Part shown: one piece after another, positions 17,530 to 26,957 of the stretch
How the letters are laid out: the number at the start of each line of letters is the position of its first letter
Numbering within the stretch: position 1 is the stretch's first letter
Source of the DNA: Micromonospora gifhornensis
Lineage (GTDB): Bacteria; Actinomycetota; Actinomycetes; Mycobacteriales; Micromonosporaceae
NCBI RefSeq assembly: GCF_016863515.1
Contig: NZ_BOPA01000014.1
Location: forward strand, 186,001 to 250,000
Length of the DNA stretch: 64,000 nt
Reading direction: 5' to 3'
The notes under the pieces: generated by a model
Seen by the model: only the letters and a program-made list of their open reading frames with translations
Told to the model about the DNA's origin: nothing
Databases searched by the model: none
Made by a program: the position numbers and the translations under genes

Positions 17530-18549
17530 TCACCCGCCGACGTGTGGCACCGGGTCGCCGGGCAGGTGCACCGCCGGCGATGGCACCGGGGCGGGCGGGG
17601 ACGGCAGGTGCCGCAGCAACCCGGAGGCGGCCGGGCTCGCCTGCTCGTACCGGCCGTCGGCGGCGCCGTTCGGGCCGCAGTCGGGGCAGTCGCGGCGTCG
17701 GGGGAGAGGTCGGACGGTGGCGGTCGGCACCCCGTCGGGACAGCGGATCTCCAGGCAGGTGTCCGCAATGGTGGGGTCCACGCCCCGACTCAGGGTGTCG
17801 ACGACCTTTCCGGCCGTCAGCGCCGCGATCACGTCGACGACCGTCGCGGTCGGGCCGGCCGTGGCCGGCCGGGGCAGTGGTAGCTGGCACCCGCAGGAGC
17901 CGGGCCGCAGCAGCGGTCCCACCCACCCGCCGCTCGCGTCGACCCGCGCGCCGAGCCACCACTGACCCGCCCGCAGGGTCGCGGCCAGGGTGGAGGGTGG
18001 GCCGTCGGCGAGCACCTCCACCACCACGACCGAGTTCCGTCCGTCGGCGGTGACCGGCGGCAGTCCGACCAGCAGATCAGGGTCGTACGGCCACATGGTG
18101 ACCCCGCTGCGGTCCAGCTCGGCGGTGATCGTCGCGGCCAGCCATCCGCGCCCCGCCACCAGTGCCCGGCCATGACGCAGGTCGGCCAGCATCCGGGCGG
18201 CGTCGGTCGGGTGATCGAGTTGGCCGGCGGTACGGGACAGGAAGTCGGCCGCCGGTGTCGGCGGATCGGTTCCCGACCAGGCTGCGTCGTCCGTGGTGAC
18301 GGTGTGCGCGAGCCCGTGTCGCACGAGCAGGGCTATCCGGTCGGTGACCTCCGACATCGGTACGCCCAGCAACCGCGCGATCTGCGATACACAGTGATTG
18401 CCGTCGAGCAGTTCGCAGAGCTGCGGCAGGACATCCGTCGCGCCGGGCCCGGTCACGACGGCACGTGCCGGCCCGCCCTCCAGGACGTACGAGTCGCCGA
18501 AGGCGAAGCGAACCAGCCCGGTGCTGAGGCGGTACACCGGCCCGGTCAC
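17530..18549 (-). CDS. RRE-containing TOMM leader-binding / ocin-ThiF-like protein
   Basis: A 339-residue protein resembling the TOMM precursor leader-peptide-binding proteins of thiazole/oxazole RiPP pathways. Residues 1-85 (VYRLSTGLVRFAFGD through ALLVRHGLAHT) look like the winged-helix RiPP recognition element. The middle has an E1/ThiF-like fold pattern (GRALVAGRGWLAATITAELDR), and cysteine pairs CGC and CPDC suggest a structural zinc site. The C-terminus is proline-rich. The GTG at 18549 overlaps the stop of the upstream gene (GTGA). Such proteins normally work with a YcaO cyclodehydratase; none is encoded in this window. Confidence 0.65.
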   Translation of the reverse strand: MTGPVYRLSTGLVRFAFGDSYVLEGGPARAVVTGPGATDVLPQLCELLDGNHCVSQIARLLGVPMSEVTDRIALLVRHGLAHTVTTDDAAWSGTDPPTPAADFLSRTAGQLDHPTDAARMLADLRHGRALVAGRGWLAATITAELDRSGVTMWPYDPDLLVGLPPVTADGRNSVVVVEVLADGPPSTLAATLRAGQWWLGARVDASGGWVGPLLRPGSCGCQLPLPRPATAGPTATVVDVIAALTAGKVVDTLSRGVDPTIADTCLEIRCPDGVPTATVRPLPRRRDCPDCGPNGAADGRYEQASPAASGLLRHLPSPPAPVPSPAVHLPGDPVPHVGG

Positions 18550-19163
18550 GCCACAACCCCCGTTCTCCCGGGCTGGCCCGCTCGGTCTCCGGACCCGCCG
18601 GGTAACTGCTGCGCCGCCGCCGCGCGCTCGCCCCGGGGACAGCCGTCGACCGGCACGAATGCGTCGGTGCGTACGGTGCCGTCGAGCAGGTCGTAGCTGA
18701 GAATGCGCTGGCTGCATGGATCCTGCTGCCTGATCAGCATCGTGGCGAGGGCCGCCGCGACACTGACGTGATGCTCCAGGTAGCCGAGCGGACCAGACCA
18801 CCGGTCCTGGTCGTACAGGTCCCACAGCGCCCTGGTGACGTGCGGCTGCTCGTCAGTGGCGAGCACCTGCCCCAGCAGACAGTCGTAGCAGCCGGGCAGT
18901 TGCCCGCCGAGGACGGGGCCCACACGAATCTGCGGATGTGTCAGGATGACTGGCAGCCACCACGGCACCGCATCGTCGGCGTCGATGCTCCGGGCGATGG
19001 TGCGGGCCTCCCGCCAGGACGCCAGGACGATCGGTCGCAGGGGAGGGGTTGCCGCCGGGACGCTCTCCGTCACCTGCGTTCCGGCGATTCTGGACACCAG
19101 GCGACCGGCCACCGCGCGACCGAAGTCGCCGACAGCAACGACGGTGATCGGGGGCTGCTGCAT
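18546..19163 (-). CDS. ocin-ThiF-like RiPP-associated protein
   Basis: A 205-residue partner of the following RRE protein. It starts like a dinucleotide/E1 fold (ITVVAVGDFGRAVAGRLVSRI) and contains VGPVLGGQLPGCYDCLLG, which matches the GPxxxPGxxxCxxC signature of TOMM ThiF-like proteins, with a second cysteine in VDGCPRG. It lacks an RRE. The ATG at 19163 has GGAGG about 7 bases upstream and was chosen over a longer frame without such a site. It is the first gene of the two-gene reverse operon and diverges from the SARP gene across 122 bases. Confidence 0.6.
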   Translation of the reverse strand: MQQPPITVVAVGDFGRAVAGRLVSRIAGTQVTESVPAATPPLRPIVLASWREARTIARSIDADDAVPWWLPVILTHPQIRVGPVLGGQLPGCYDCLLGQVLATDEQPHVTRALWDLYDQDRWSGPLGYLEHHVSVAAALATMLIRQQDPCSQRILSYDLLDGTVRTDAFVPVDGCPRGERAAAAQQLPGGSGDRAGQPGRTGVVA

Positions 19164-19262
19164 GGCGGACCTCCAGGACAGCCACAGCTGAAAGATGATC
19201 GCTTCGGTGGCCGATGGTACGGTGGCCGGCGTACAACCCGCGCACAATCGAGGTACATCTGG

Positions 19263-19277
19263 TCAGCCTCAGGCTGA
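19263..19277. promoter_or_regulatory. palindrome overlapping the SARP ribosome-binding site
   Basis: A 7-bp perfect inverted repeat around one base (TCAGCCT-C-AGGCTGA) ends 8 bases before the SARP ATG and overlaps its GAGGTGA ribosome site. It could be an operator or an RNA hairpin that masks translation. Confidence 0.35.
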
Positions 19278-19285
19278 GGTGAACG

Positions 19286-22111
19286 ATGCCGATCCACTTC
19301 GACCTGCTCGGCCCGTTGTCGGTGGTCCGGGACGGCCGGCCGGTCGATCTCGGCTCGGTGAAGCAACGGCTGCTGCTGGCCTGTCTGCTGTTCCGGCCTG
19401 GTGAGGCGGTCTCCAGGGAGAGACTGGTCACCGCCCTCTGGAACGACCAGCCACCGGCGTCCGCGAACGCCAACATCCGCACCTACGTCCGCGGGCTGCG
19501 GCAGGCCCTCCACGATGCCGCCGACGACGAGCCGCGGATCGTGACCACCCACGGTGGATACCTGCTGCGGGTCGAGCCGGACGAACGCGACCTCGATCGC
19601 TTCGACGCCGCGACCGCGCGGGGACGGGAAGCCCTGACCAGCGGTGACGCCGAGCGGGCCGAGGCCGAGCTGGCCGCAGCACTGGGCCTGTGGCGCGGCC
19701 GGGCGCTGGCCGAGCTGCCACTTCCCCCGCAGCTGTCCCGCTGGGTCGAGCAGTTGATGGAACGGCGGCTGCTGGCCGAGGAGGACCACGCCGAGGCGAA
19801 GCTCGCCCTCGGTGCGCCGGCAGAGGTGATCCCCCGGTTGCGCGCCCTGCTCGACCGGCATCCGTTACGGCAGCGTGCCTGGGTGCACCTCATGTCGGCG
19901 CTCTACGCCAGCGGTGACGTGGCCGGCGCGCTGGCGGCCTTCCGGCAGGTCCGACGGGTGTTGGCCGACGAGACCGGAATGGATCCCGGGCCCGAGCTGA
20001 CCCGCCTGCACGACGACATCCTGCACCACCGGCGGCAACCGGACGGACCGTCGGCGACAGCCGAACGTGTCGCCACGGCCTCGCTCCGGGTACGCCCGGA
20101 GCAGCTACCGCTCGTCCCACCCGGGTTCGTCGGTCGGGAGCTGCCCCTGAGCCGCCTCGACGCGGCGGTCGGCGACCGGGCCGGCGGGCCGACCACGGTG
20201 GTCATCTCCGCGGTCTGCGGCATGGCCGGCATCGGCAAGACCGCGCTGGCGCTGCACTGGGCGCACCGGGTGGCCGACCGCTTTCCCGACGGACAACTCC
20301 ACGTCAACCTTCGCGGGTACGACGACGGGGAGCGGGTCGCGCCCGCCGACGCGCTGCTCGGCTTCCTCGAGGCGCTCGGCGTACCCCTGGCCCGCATACC
20401 GAGCAGTCTGGACGCTCGGATCGGTCTGTACCGCAGCCTGCTGGCCTCCCGCGAGATGCTCATCGTGCTCGACAACGCCCGCGACGCCGAGCAGGTACGG
20501 CCTCTGCTGCCCGGTGCCGGCCGGTGCGTCGTCGTGGTGACCAGTCGGGACCAGCTGCACAGCCTGGTCGCCGCGGAGGGCGCTCGACTGCTGGCCCTCG
20601 ACCTGCTGACCGCCACCGAGTCGAGGAACCTGTTGCGCAGCCGGATCGGTGGCGACCGGCTCGACGACGAACCGGACGCGGTGGCCGACATGATCGAGGC
20701 ATCCGGGCGCCTGCCGCTCGCCCTGTCGATCGTGGCGGCGCGGGTGGCAACCCGGCCCACCTTCCCGCTGGAGGCGATCGCTGCGGAGCTGCGCCCACCC
20801 GAGGCACGGTTGGAGGTCCTGGCGGACGGCGACGTACGTCGGGTGTTCTCCTGGTCGTACCGGGCCCTGAGCCCTGTCGCGGCCCGCCTGTTCCGCCTGA
20901 TCGGGCTGCATCCGGGACCGGAACTGACAAGTGCCGCCGCCGCCGCGCTGCTGGGCTGTTCCGCCGCCGTGGTCGGCCCGGTGCTCAAGGAACTGACCCG
21001 GCTGCACCTGTTGACCGAGCACCGGCCGGACCGGTACGCCTGCCACGACCTGCTGCGCTCGTACGCCGCCGAGTTGACGCAGGGCGCTGAGCAGAGCGCC
21101 GAGCGGCACGACGCCCGGCACCGGCTGTACGACCACTACCTGCACAGCGCCTATCCGGCGGCCCGGCTGGTCCAGCCGCAGTGGACACCCATCACCCCCG
21201 TGCCGGCACTGGGCGACGTCATCCACGTGCCGATGGCCGACCAGGACGCCGCCCTGGCCTGGTTCTCGACGGAACGCCGGGTGCTCCTGCGGGTGATCCG
21301 GCAGGCCGCCACGACCGGGTTCGAGGCGTACGCCTGGCAGCTCGCCTGGGCGTTGACCACCTTTCTGGCGCCCCGTGGGCTCTGGCACGACCAGCTCGCC
21401 GCCCAGCAGGTCGCGCTCCAGGCGGCGGAGTGCCTTGGCGACCTGAATGCGCAGGCCACGGCCAGCCGACTGCTGGGCCGGGCCGCCGCGCGACTCGGCC
21501 AGCACGACACCGCCGGTGACCGCCTGGAATGGGCGATCAAGCTGTACGAGCAGCTCGACGACGAGGATGGTCTGGCGCAGACCCTGCACAACTACACCGA
21601 GCACTGTTTCGTGCTCGGCCGCGTGGACGAGGCGCTGACCCACGGCCACGAGGCCCTGCGCCTGTACCGGCGGACCGGCAACCGGGCCGGCGAAGGGCGG
21701 GCCCTCAACGCGGTCGGGTACATGCACGCCGTTCGCGGCGACTACCGGCAGGCGATCGTCGACTGTACGGCGGCGCTGACCCAGCAGCGCCTGATCGACG
21801 ACCACAACGGCCAAGCGGCGACGCTGGACAGCCTCGGGTTCGCCTACCACGCACTCGGTCATCATGCCCGCGCGGTGTCCTGCTACGAGCAGTCCGTCGA
21901 ACTCTTCCGCGCCTCCGCCGACCGGTATCACCAGGCGGAGACGCTCGTTCGTCTCGGCGAGACCCACGCCGCGATGGGCAACGCCGAGGCAGCCGCGCAA
22001 GCCTGGCGGCTGGCCTCTGCCATCTACGACGACCTGGGTGATCCCACCGTCGATGACGCGCGCCGCCGACTCGCGGGGCTCGGCCAGGCCGTTGGCGGCC
22101 CACCGTGCTGA
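19286..22111 (+). CDS. SARP-family regulator (AfsR-like) with NB-ARC and TPR
   Basis: A 941-residue Streptomyces-antibiotic-regulatory-protein-type activator. It contains an OmpR-like winged helix (about 1-95), a bacterial transcriptional activation domain (about 100-245, ending RRVLADETGMDPGPEL), an NB-ARC/STAND ATPase with P-loop GMAGIGKTAL near 311-320, and C-terminal TPR repeats (about 700-930). This is the AfsR architecture. GAGGTGA lies just upstream of the ATG. It diverges from the two RiPP-like genes and could activate them or the NRPS cluster; the target cannot be read from sequence. Confidence 0.93.
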   Translation: MPIHFDLLGPLSVVRDGRPVDLGSVKQRLLLACLLFRPGEAVSRERLVTALWNDQPPASANANIRTYVRGLRQALHDAADDEPRIVTTHGGYLLRVEPDERDLDRFDAATARGREALTSGDAERAEAELAAALGLWRGRALAELPLPPQLSRWVEQLMERRLLAEEDHAEAKLALGAPAEVIPRLRALLDRHPLRQRAWVHLMSALYASGDVAGALAAFRQVRRVLADETGMDPGPELTRLHDDILHHRRQPDGPSATAERVATASLRVRPEQLPLVPPGFVGRELPLSRLDAAVGDRAGGPTTVVISAVCGMAGIGKTALALHWAHRVADRFPDGQLHVNLRGYDDGERVAPADALLGFLEALGVPLARIPSSLDARIGLYRSLLASREMLIVLDNARDAEQVRPLLPGAGRCVVVVTSRDQLHSLVAAEGARLLALDLLTATESRNLLRSRIGGDRLDDEPDAVADMIEASGRLPLALSIVAARVATRPTFPLEAIAAELRPPEARLEVLADGDVRRVFSWSYRALSPVAARLFRLIGLHPGPELTSAAAAALLGCSAAVVGPVLKELTRLHLLTEHRPDRYACHDLLRSYAAELTQGAEQSAERHDARHRLYDHYLHSAYPAARLVQPQWTPITPVPALGDVIHVPMADQDAALAWFSTERRVLLRVIRQAATTGFEAYAWQLAWALTTFLAPRGLWHDQLAAQQVALQAAECLGDLNAQATASRLLGRAAARLGQHDTAGDRLEWAIKLYEQLDDEDGLAQTLHNYTEHCFVLGRVDEALTHGHEALRLYRRTGNRAGEGRALNAVGYMHAVRGDYRQAIVDCTAALTQQRLIDDHNGQAATLDSLGFAYHALGHHARAVSCYEQSVELFRASADRYHQAETLVRLGETHAAMGNAEAAAQAWRLASAIYDDLGDPTVDDARRRLAGLGQAVGGPPC

Positions 22112-22112
22112 C

Positions 22113-23069
22113 CTAGCGTCGACCCGGTGGGTGCCGGTCCTTGGTGATCTTCGTGGGTCGGGCCGGGGGCGTCGTGGGGGAGGTGTCGATCGCCTGCAGC
22201 AGTGCGGTGGCCGACCCGGTGAGCCGCCGACCGCGTGGCCACACCGCGCGCAGGTCCCGCCGGAGCGGCAGGTCGTCCACCGGCACGGTGACCAGGTGAC
22301 CGGTGGCGAGTTCCGTCTCGACGGCGTGCCTGCTGAGCACCGCGGGCGCGGTGCCGGTCATCGCCGCGCCCTTGACGGCGGCGTTCGAGCCGAGGGACAG
22401 GTGCGGCGGCGCGGGGTCGAGGTCGCGCAGGGCCAGTTCCAGGGTCTCCCGGGTGCCTGATCCCTGCTCTCGCACCACGAGCCGGGTGGCCGCCAGTTCC
22501 GCCGGACGCAGCGGGCGACGACGACGGGCCCAGTCATGCTGTGGCGCCACGACGACGACCAGGTGATCGTGCCCGACGATCATGTGGTCGAGTCCGTCGG
22601 GCACGTTCGGCCCTTCGATGAACCCGATGTCGACGCTGTCGTCGGTCACCAGCATCCGCGCGACTTCGGTGGAGTTGACGACGGTCAGGCCGACCTGCAC
22701 ATCGGGTTCGCGCTGCGCGAGGCGGTGCAACCACCGGGGGAGCAGGGCCTCGGCGACGGTCATGCTCGCCGCCACGCGCAGGCGTGCCGCCCGTGCGTGG
22801 CGCATGGCGGTGAGGCTGTTGTCGAACTCGTCGGCGACGGTCAGCAGACGCAGCGCCCACGTCACCACGACCTGCCCGTCGTCGGTGAGCATCGAACCGC
22901 GTGGGGTCCGGGTCAGCAGCGGGAGTCGTACCTGCCGTTCCAGCGCGGCGAGGCGCTTGCTGGCCGACGGCTGGGACATCCCCATCGCGCGTGCGGCCCG
23001 GCCGACACTGCCCAGCTCCGCCACCCCGACCAGCAGCCGCAACGACATCAGGTCGGGAAGCACACTCAT
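22113..23069 (-). CDS. LysR-family regulator
   Basis: A 318-residue LysR-type transcriptional regulator. The N-terminal helix-turn-helix is clear (LRLLVGVAELGSVGRAARAMGMSQPSASKRLAALE), followed by a periplasmic-binding-protein-like effector domain. Its stop nearly abuts the SARP stop (convergent). It diverges from the YeiH-type transporter across 70 bases, the usual layout in which a LysR protein controls its neighbour. The last 20 residues are basic and variable. Confidence 0.92.
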   Translation of the reverse strand: MSVLPDLMSLRLLVGVAELGSVGRAARAMGMSQPSASKRLAALERQVRLPLLTRTPRGSMLTDDGQVVVTWALRLLTVADEFDNSLTAMRHARAARLRVAASMTVAEALLPRWLHRLAQREPDVQVGLTVVNSTEVARMLVTDDSVDIGFIEGPNVPDGLDHMIVGHDHLVVVVAPQHDWARRRRPLRPAELAATRLVVREQGSGTRETLELALRDLDPAPPHLSLGSNAAVKGAAMTGTAPAVLSRHAVETELATGHLVTVPVDDLPLRRDLRAVWPRGRRLTGSATALLQAIDTSPTTPPARPTKITKDRHPPGRR

Positions 23070-23139
23070 AACCCCAGGCTATGACCTGCATCCCGGTGGA
23101 CGGCTACTGGAGGGGGCCAGATCACGTGAAGCTGTCCCT

Positions 23140-24150
23140 ATGACGATCAAGGAGGCGACCAGCGTCGTTCCCGCCACCGGTCGGGGAGGCTCCCGCCTGC
23201 TGCCGGGACTGCTCGTCGCCGCCGGTGCCGCCGCCGTCGGACATCTGGTGAATCTCCGGTTCGGTGCCGCCAGCCCGCTGGTGGTGGCGATCGTGCTGGG
23301 TATCGTGCTGACCGCCTGCGGCGGCAACCGCCCGTGGTTGCGGCCTGGCCTGCGGTTCGCCGCCACCACCCTGCTGCGGATCGGCATCGTGCTGCTCGGC
23401 CTGCAACTGGTGCTGGCCGATGTCGTCGGGTTGGGTGTCGGGCCGATACTCGTCGTGACGCTGGGGGTGGCCGCCAGCTTCCTCGCCACCCGCCGGGTGG
23501 GCCGACGCCTCGGTCTCACCGCCGACCGGTCGTTGCTCGTCGCGACCGGAGTGGCCATCTGCGGCGCGTCGGCCGTGGCCGCGATGAACCAGGTCGGTGA
23601 CGGCGAGGAGGAGGACGTCGTCACCGCGGTCGCGGTCGTCACCGTACTCGGTACGGTGTCCATGATCGTCCTGCCCGCCCTCGGTGTGCTGTTCGGCCTG
23701 GACGAGGCGCTGCTCGGCCTGTGGGTGGGGGCGAGCGTGCACGAGGTGGGCCAGGTCGTCGCGGTCGGCGGCGCGGTCGGTGCCACGGCCCTGTCGGCGG
23801 CCGTCGTCGTCAAGCTGTTCCGGGTGCTGCTGCTGGCCCCGCTCGTCGCCCTGATGGCCCTGCAACGCCGGACCTCCGGACACGTACGCAAGCCTCCGAT
23901 GCTGCCGTGGTTCGTCGTCGGCTTCGTCGCGGCGGCGATGCTACGCGCGACCGGCTGGCTGCCGACAGGTGTCCTCGACCTCGGGTCGGTGGCAGGCACG
24001 CTTCTGCTGGCGGCTGCCATGTTCGCCCTCGGTGCCGCGGTCGACCTGCGGTCGGTCGCCCACGGCAGCCGCACCGCGTTGACTGCCGGGACGGTCGGCA
24101 CCGTCGTGCTGTCCACCGTCACGCTGGCCGGCCTGGCCCTGACCACCTGA
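23140..24150 (+). CDS. YeiH/UPF0324-family membrane protein
   Basis: A 336-residue integral membrane protein with about 10 transmembrane segments, of the YeiH family (putative sulfate exporter family). Marks are ATTLLRIGIVLLGLQL, TGVAICGASAVAAM and LGLWVGASVHEVGQVVA. Family function is poorly established; roles in export of sulfur compounds such as sulfite/taurine-derived sulfonates have been proposed. The ATG at 23140 was chosen because the hydrophobic protein starts shortly after; upstream sequence in the same frame is out-of-frame shadow of the LysR gene. Likely controlled by the divergent LysR regulator. Confidence 0.88.
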   Translation: MTIKEATSVVPATGRGGSRLLPGLLVAAGAAAVGHLVNLRFGAASPLVVAIVLGIVLTACGGNRPWLRPGLRFAATTLLRIGIVLLGLQLVLADVVGLGVGPILVVTLGVAASFLATRRVGRRLGLTADRSLLVATGVAICGASAVAAMNQVGDGEEEDVVTAVAVVTVLGTVSMIVLPALGVLFGLDEALLGLWVGASVHEVGQVVAVGGAVGATALSAAVVVKLFRVLLLAPLVALMALQRRTSGHVRKPPMLPWFVVGFVAAAMLRATGWLPTGVLDLGSVAGTLLLAAAMFALGAAVDLRSVAHGSRTALTAGTVGTVVLSTVTLAGLALTT

Positions 24151-24323
24151 GACCGGATGGGCGATTTCTACGCATGGTTCGTCTTCAACCCGGCTGCGCG
24201 GTTGCGTCTTCGGGCGTTCACCGAAACGGAGGGTGACGATCGATGAAGGTCAGCCGTCTTCCGGCGCCAACGCTGCCGAGTGGGGCCAACTGATCTGTGT
24301 TCTCGATGGCGAGTAGTTCCCTG

Positions 24324-24956
24324 TCACGCGGTGGGCGGGCGGGCAGCGGTGCCGCGTTGCCGTCGTCGGCCGGAGGCGGTGCGCAGCCCGGCGACCACCA
24401 GCAGGGGTGCGAGCGCCTCCGCGCCGGCCGCCACCCGTTCGGCCAGGCCGATCCGCTCGCCGCCGGAAGCCAACTCGGCCACGAACCAGGCCACCGGCAG
24501 CGCCAAGGCGACCGTCAGTGCCGCCCAGGGTGCGCGCCGTCGGGCGGGTCCCCTCGTGGTCGTGGTGCGCGGCGCGGCGAGGGCGGGCCAGAGCGCCAGG
24601 GCGCCGAAGGCCACGGCGGCGGCGAGTGTGTGGGGCACCGAGTCCTCACCGCCGGCCGGCAGCGGGAACGCGGCCACCGCCAGGGTTCCCACCCCGCCGA
24701 GGGCGAGCAGGGCCCGTCCGGCAGGTGCGAGAGGACGTAGCCCGGCGGCGGTCACGCAGTGACACAGTCCGAGTCCGGCCAGACCGAGCGTCATGATCCA
24801 CCGGTCGGTCGCGTCGACTGCGGCGAGCGCGCTGATCGTCTCGGTGACCTGGTCGAATCCGCCGGGCTGGCGGGCCGCACCGAGGGTCCAGCCACCGATC
24901 AGGAGGATGGGCGCTGCCACGGCGGAGGCCAGCGCCCATCGGGGTACGACTCGCAT
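24324..24956 (-). CDS. DUF998-family membrane protein
   Basis: A 210-residue membrane protein with six hydrophobic segments. It fits the DUF998 family: an opening SAVAAPILLIGGWTLGAARQP, then FDQVTETISALAA and DRWIMTLGLAGLGLCHCVTAAGL. Function is unknown. It stands alone between convergent and divergent neighbours; the 173 bases downstream to the YeiH gene hold nothing recognisable. Confidence 0.8.
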   Translation of the reverse strand: MRVVPRWALASAVAAPILLIGGWTLGAARQPGGFDQVTETISALAAVDATDRWIMTLGLAGLGLCHCVTAAGLRPLAPAGRALLALGGVGTLAVAAFPLPAGGEDSVPHTLAAAVAFGALALWPALAAPRTTTTRGPARRRAPWAALTVALALPVAWFVAELASGGERIGLAERVAAGAEALAPLLVVAGLRTASGRRRQRGTAARPPTA

Positions 24957-25165
24957 TCCCGCACCGTACGTGTTGACCGGCCGAGCTGTCGATGATCAAC
25001 AGGGCAGGCGGGCTGCCCGATCAGACCGAGCGAGCGTTCGATCTGGTGACGAGTACGGCGGCGGTATGGTCCCGTGTGCGCCGAGGCAACGGCACCGGCG
25101 GGGAGTATCCGCCGACGCGTATCGCGGATGGCCGGCCTACGTCGACGGGGAGCAGGGGCATACCG

Positions 25166-26194
25166 ATGCTGCGGCGTGGCGAATGCGGTGCCCCGAGACG
25201 AGGTCGGGGTTGGCGTCGAACTGTCGTAACGATCGCCGCTGCCTCTGTCGTCATGCTCAGCGGCTGCGGGACCGACGCCGAGATCGCCCCAGAGCGGCTG
25301 GCGGCGGCGCAGGATGGCCACATCGTGGATGTCGCGTGGCTACCGAGCGGCCAGCTCTACGTTCTCCGCTATGTCGACTCTGCCAGTCCCACGGCGTTTT
25401 CCATGATCACAAGTAGCGGTCGAGGCGAAACGGTGGCCGTTCCGTCCACGGGGTTCTGCGGTGCTCCCGAAATCGTCGCCATCTCCACCCTGCCGGACGG
25501 CAGGCTGGGCGCTGTGGTCGACTGCGAAGCCACTACGACGCATGTCAGTTCACGAATTGCCGCCGCCCTTGACGACGGGAAGATGGTCAAGCTGGCGACG
25601 TTGGGTGCTCAGTGGCTGGTGTCGTGGGATGACGACCTGTCGAACGGATGGGTGGAGTACGCCGACGGCGACTGTTCGAGTATCGCCCGGCACGTGAAGG
25701 GTCACGTCGTCCCCTTTCCGAAGCACCGACCGGCTCAACTCGTACCCTTCGGCCTGGATCAGGATTTCTTCGACCCATCCGGTTGTTCGACACCGGGACG
25801 AGCGGGATTTCTCGCCGTGGCACGGTCCGGCGAGATCTTCTTCCTTGTCTCCGACGAGGCCGAGAGCCTTTTCGACGAGAGCGCACGATGGCGTGCGATG
25901 ACCTTCGACCCCGCCTCAGGTCTCATCCGGCAGACAGGGCCAGAACTCACTGATCCCTCCGACGTAGCGGTGTCGCCGGACGGAGCTGCCCTGTTGGTGT
26001 CCGGTCGTCACGACAACAGGTCAGGTGTCTGGCGAATCGACACCGCCAGTGGAGAGTTCTCGCGGGTGTTGTCCGGGCGATTCGGCGCGATAGGCGTAAG
26101 CGCCGACAGTCGACGGGCCGCCATCGCCCGTTGGACGGAGAGGGGAGACGACCTGGTGCAGCTGGACCTTGTCCAGACGACACCGGGCCCTTAG
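25166..26194 (+). CDS. predicted lipoprotein, beta-propeller-like
   Basis: A 342-residue exported protein. The N-terminus has a basic stretch, a hydrophobic core and the lipobox LSGC, so it is probably a lipoprotein anchored on the outer face of the membrane. The rest is beta-rich with repeated D-G/S-x-R patterns; VAVSPDGAALLVSGRHD and GVSADSRRAAIAR near the C-terminus look like WD40/TolB-type blades. No enzyme motif is visible. The ATG at 25166 is the last start before the signal peptide; a longer in-frame start exists at 24992. Base composition looks somewhat less GC-biased than its neighbours. Confidence 0.72.
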   Translation: MLRRGECGAPRRGRGWRRTVVTIAAASVVMLSGCGTDAEIAPERLAAAQDGHIVDVAWLPSGQLYVLRYVDSASPTAFSMITSSGRGETVAVPSTGFCGAPEIVAISTLPDGRLGAVVDCEATTTHVSSRIAAALDDGKMVKLATLGAQWLVSWDDDLSNGWVEYADGDCSSIARHVKGHVVPFPKHRPAQLVPFGLDQDFFDPSGCSTPGRAGFLAVARSGEIFFLVSDEAESLFDESARWRAMTFDPASGLIRQTGPELTDPSDVAVSPDGAALLVSGRHDNRSGVWRIDTASGEFSRVLSGRFGAIGVSADSRRAAIARWTERGDDLVQLDLVQTTPGP

Positions 26195-26277
26195 CCGATC
26201 ATGAGCTGATCAGTTGCCCGGCTCGTGCCAACCCCACCGTCCGCGCCGCCGGACCGTTTGGTCATCGAACCGCAGAG

Positions 26278-26838
26278 TCAGTCGGGGTCGCGAGGCTGCC
26301 GGCGCGCCGCAGCCGCGTAGTCCTCGTCCTTCAGCCGCGCGGCAGCCTCGCCGAGCGGCACGTCGTGCCCCTTGGCGCACCTGACGTGGGCGGAGAGCGG
26401 GGCTTCGCAGCCACGGTGAACGAGTTCGACGCCGGTGCGGTGGTCGTCGCCGAGCAGCTCACCCCACTGCACGAGGGCGACGATGATCGGGAAGAGGGCG
26501 CGCCCGCGATCGGTGAGCAGGTACTCGTCGCGGGTGCGCTTGCCGGGCTCCTGGTAGGGACGCCTGTCGACGATGCCGTCGGCGTGCAGCTGCTTGAGCC
26601 GCCCGGCGACGACGGCCTCGCTCAAGCCCGTACGTCGAGCCAACTCGTCGAACCTGGTGCCCCCGTAGAAGAGTTCACGGACTATCAGCATCGCCGAGCG
26701 CGTGCCGATCAGATCGAGCGAGCGCTCGATGCGGCACCAACCCGTCGCCGTCCAGTCGTCGCGCGCGGCGAACACGCCCAGACGCTCGAGGGCGTCGGTG
26801 GACTCGACAGGTCCCTCGTCGTGATTCATGACACCCAT
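26278..26838 (-). CDS. HxlR-family regulator
   Basis: A 186-residue regulator with the HxlR winged-helix pattern: CRIERSLDLIGTRSAMLIVRELFYGGTRFDELARRTGLSEAVVAGRLKQL (residues about 35-85), then a wing with RPYQEPGKRTRDEYLLTDRGRALFPI. The start is uncertain: ATG at 26838 follows CAGGG, and a second ATG lies at 26829. It diverges from the SDR gene at 26958 and probably represses it, as is common for HxlR/SDR pairs. Confidence 0.88.
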   Translation of the reverse strand: MGVMNHDEGPVESTDALERLGVFAARDDWTATGWCRIERSLDLIGTRSAMLIVRELFYGGTRFDELARRTGLSEAVVAGRLKQLHADGIVDRRPYQEPGKRTRDEYLLTDRGRALFPIIVALVQWGELLGDDHRTGVELVHRGCEAPLSAHVRCAKGHDVPLGEAAARLKDEDYAAAARRQPRDPD

Positions 26839-26957
26839 CTTACCCTGACTTTGCTTAACCCAAGCCAGGCGGGCTAGGTTGCTGGCTATGGCAGACATTA
26901 GTCAGCCGGATCGCGAAGGCGGCAGCCACGCCGTCACCCATCACGGGAGGATCTGAC

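Noticed and set aside
19164..19285. Possible RiPP precursor peptide between the ThiF-like and SARP genes
   Set aside because: No start with ribosome site followed by a leader/core-like peptide rich in Cys, Ser or Thr could be found.
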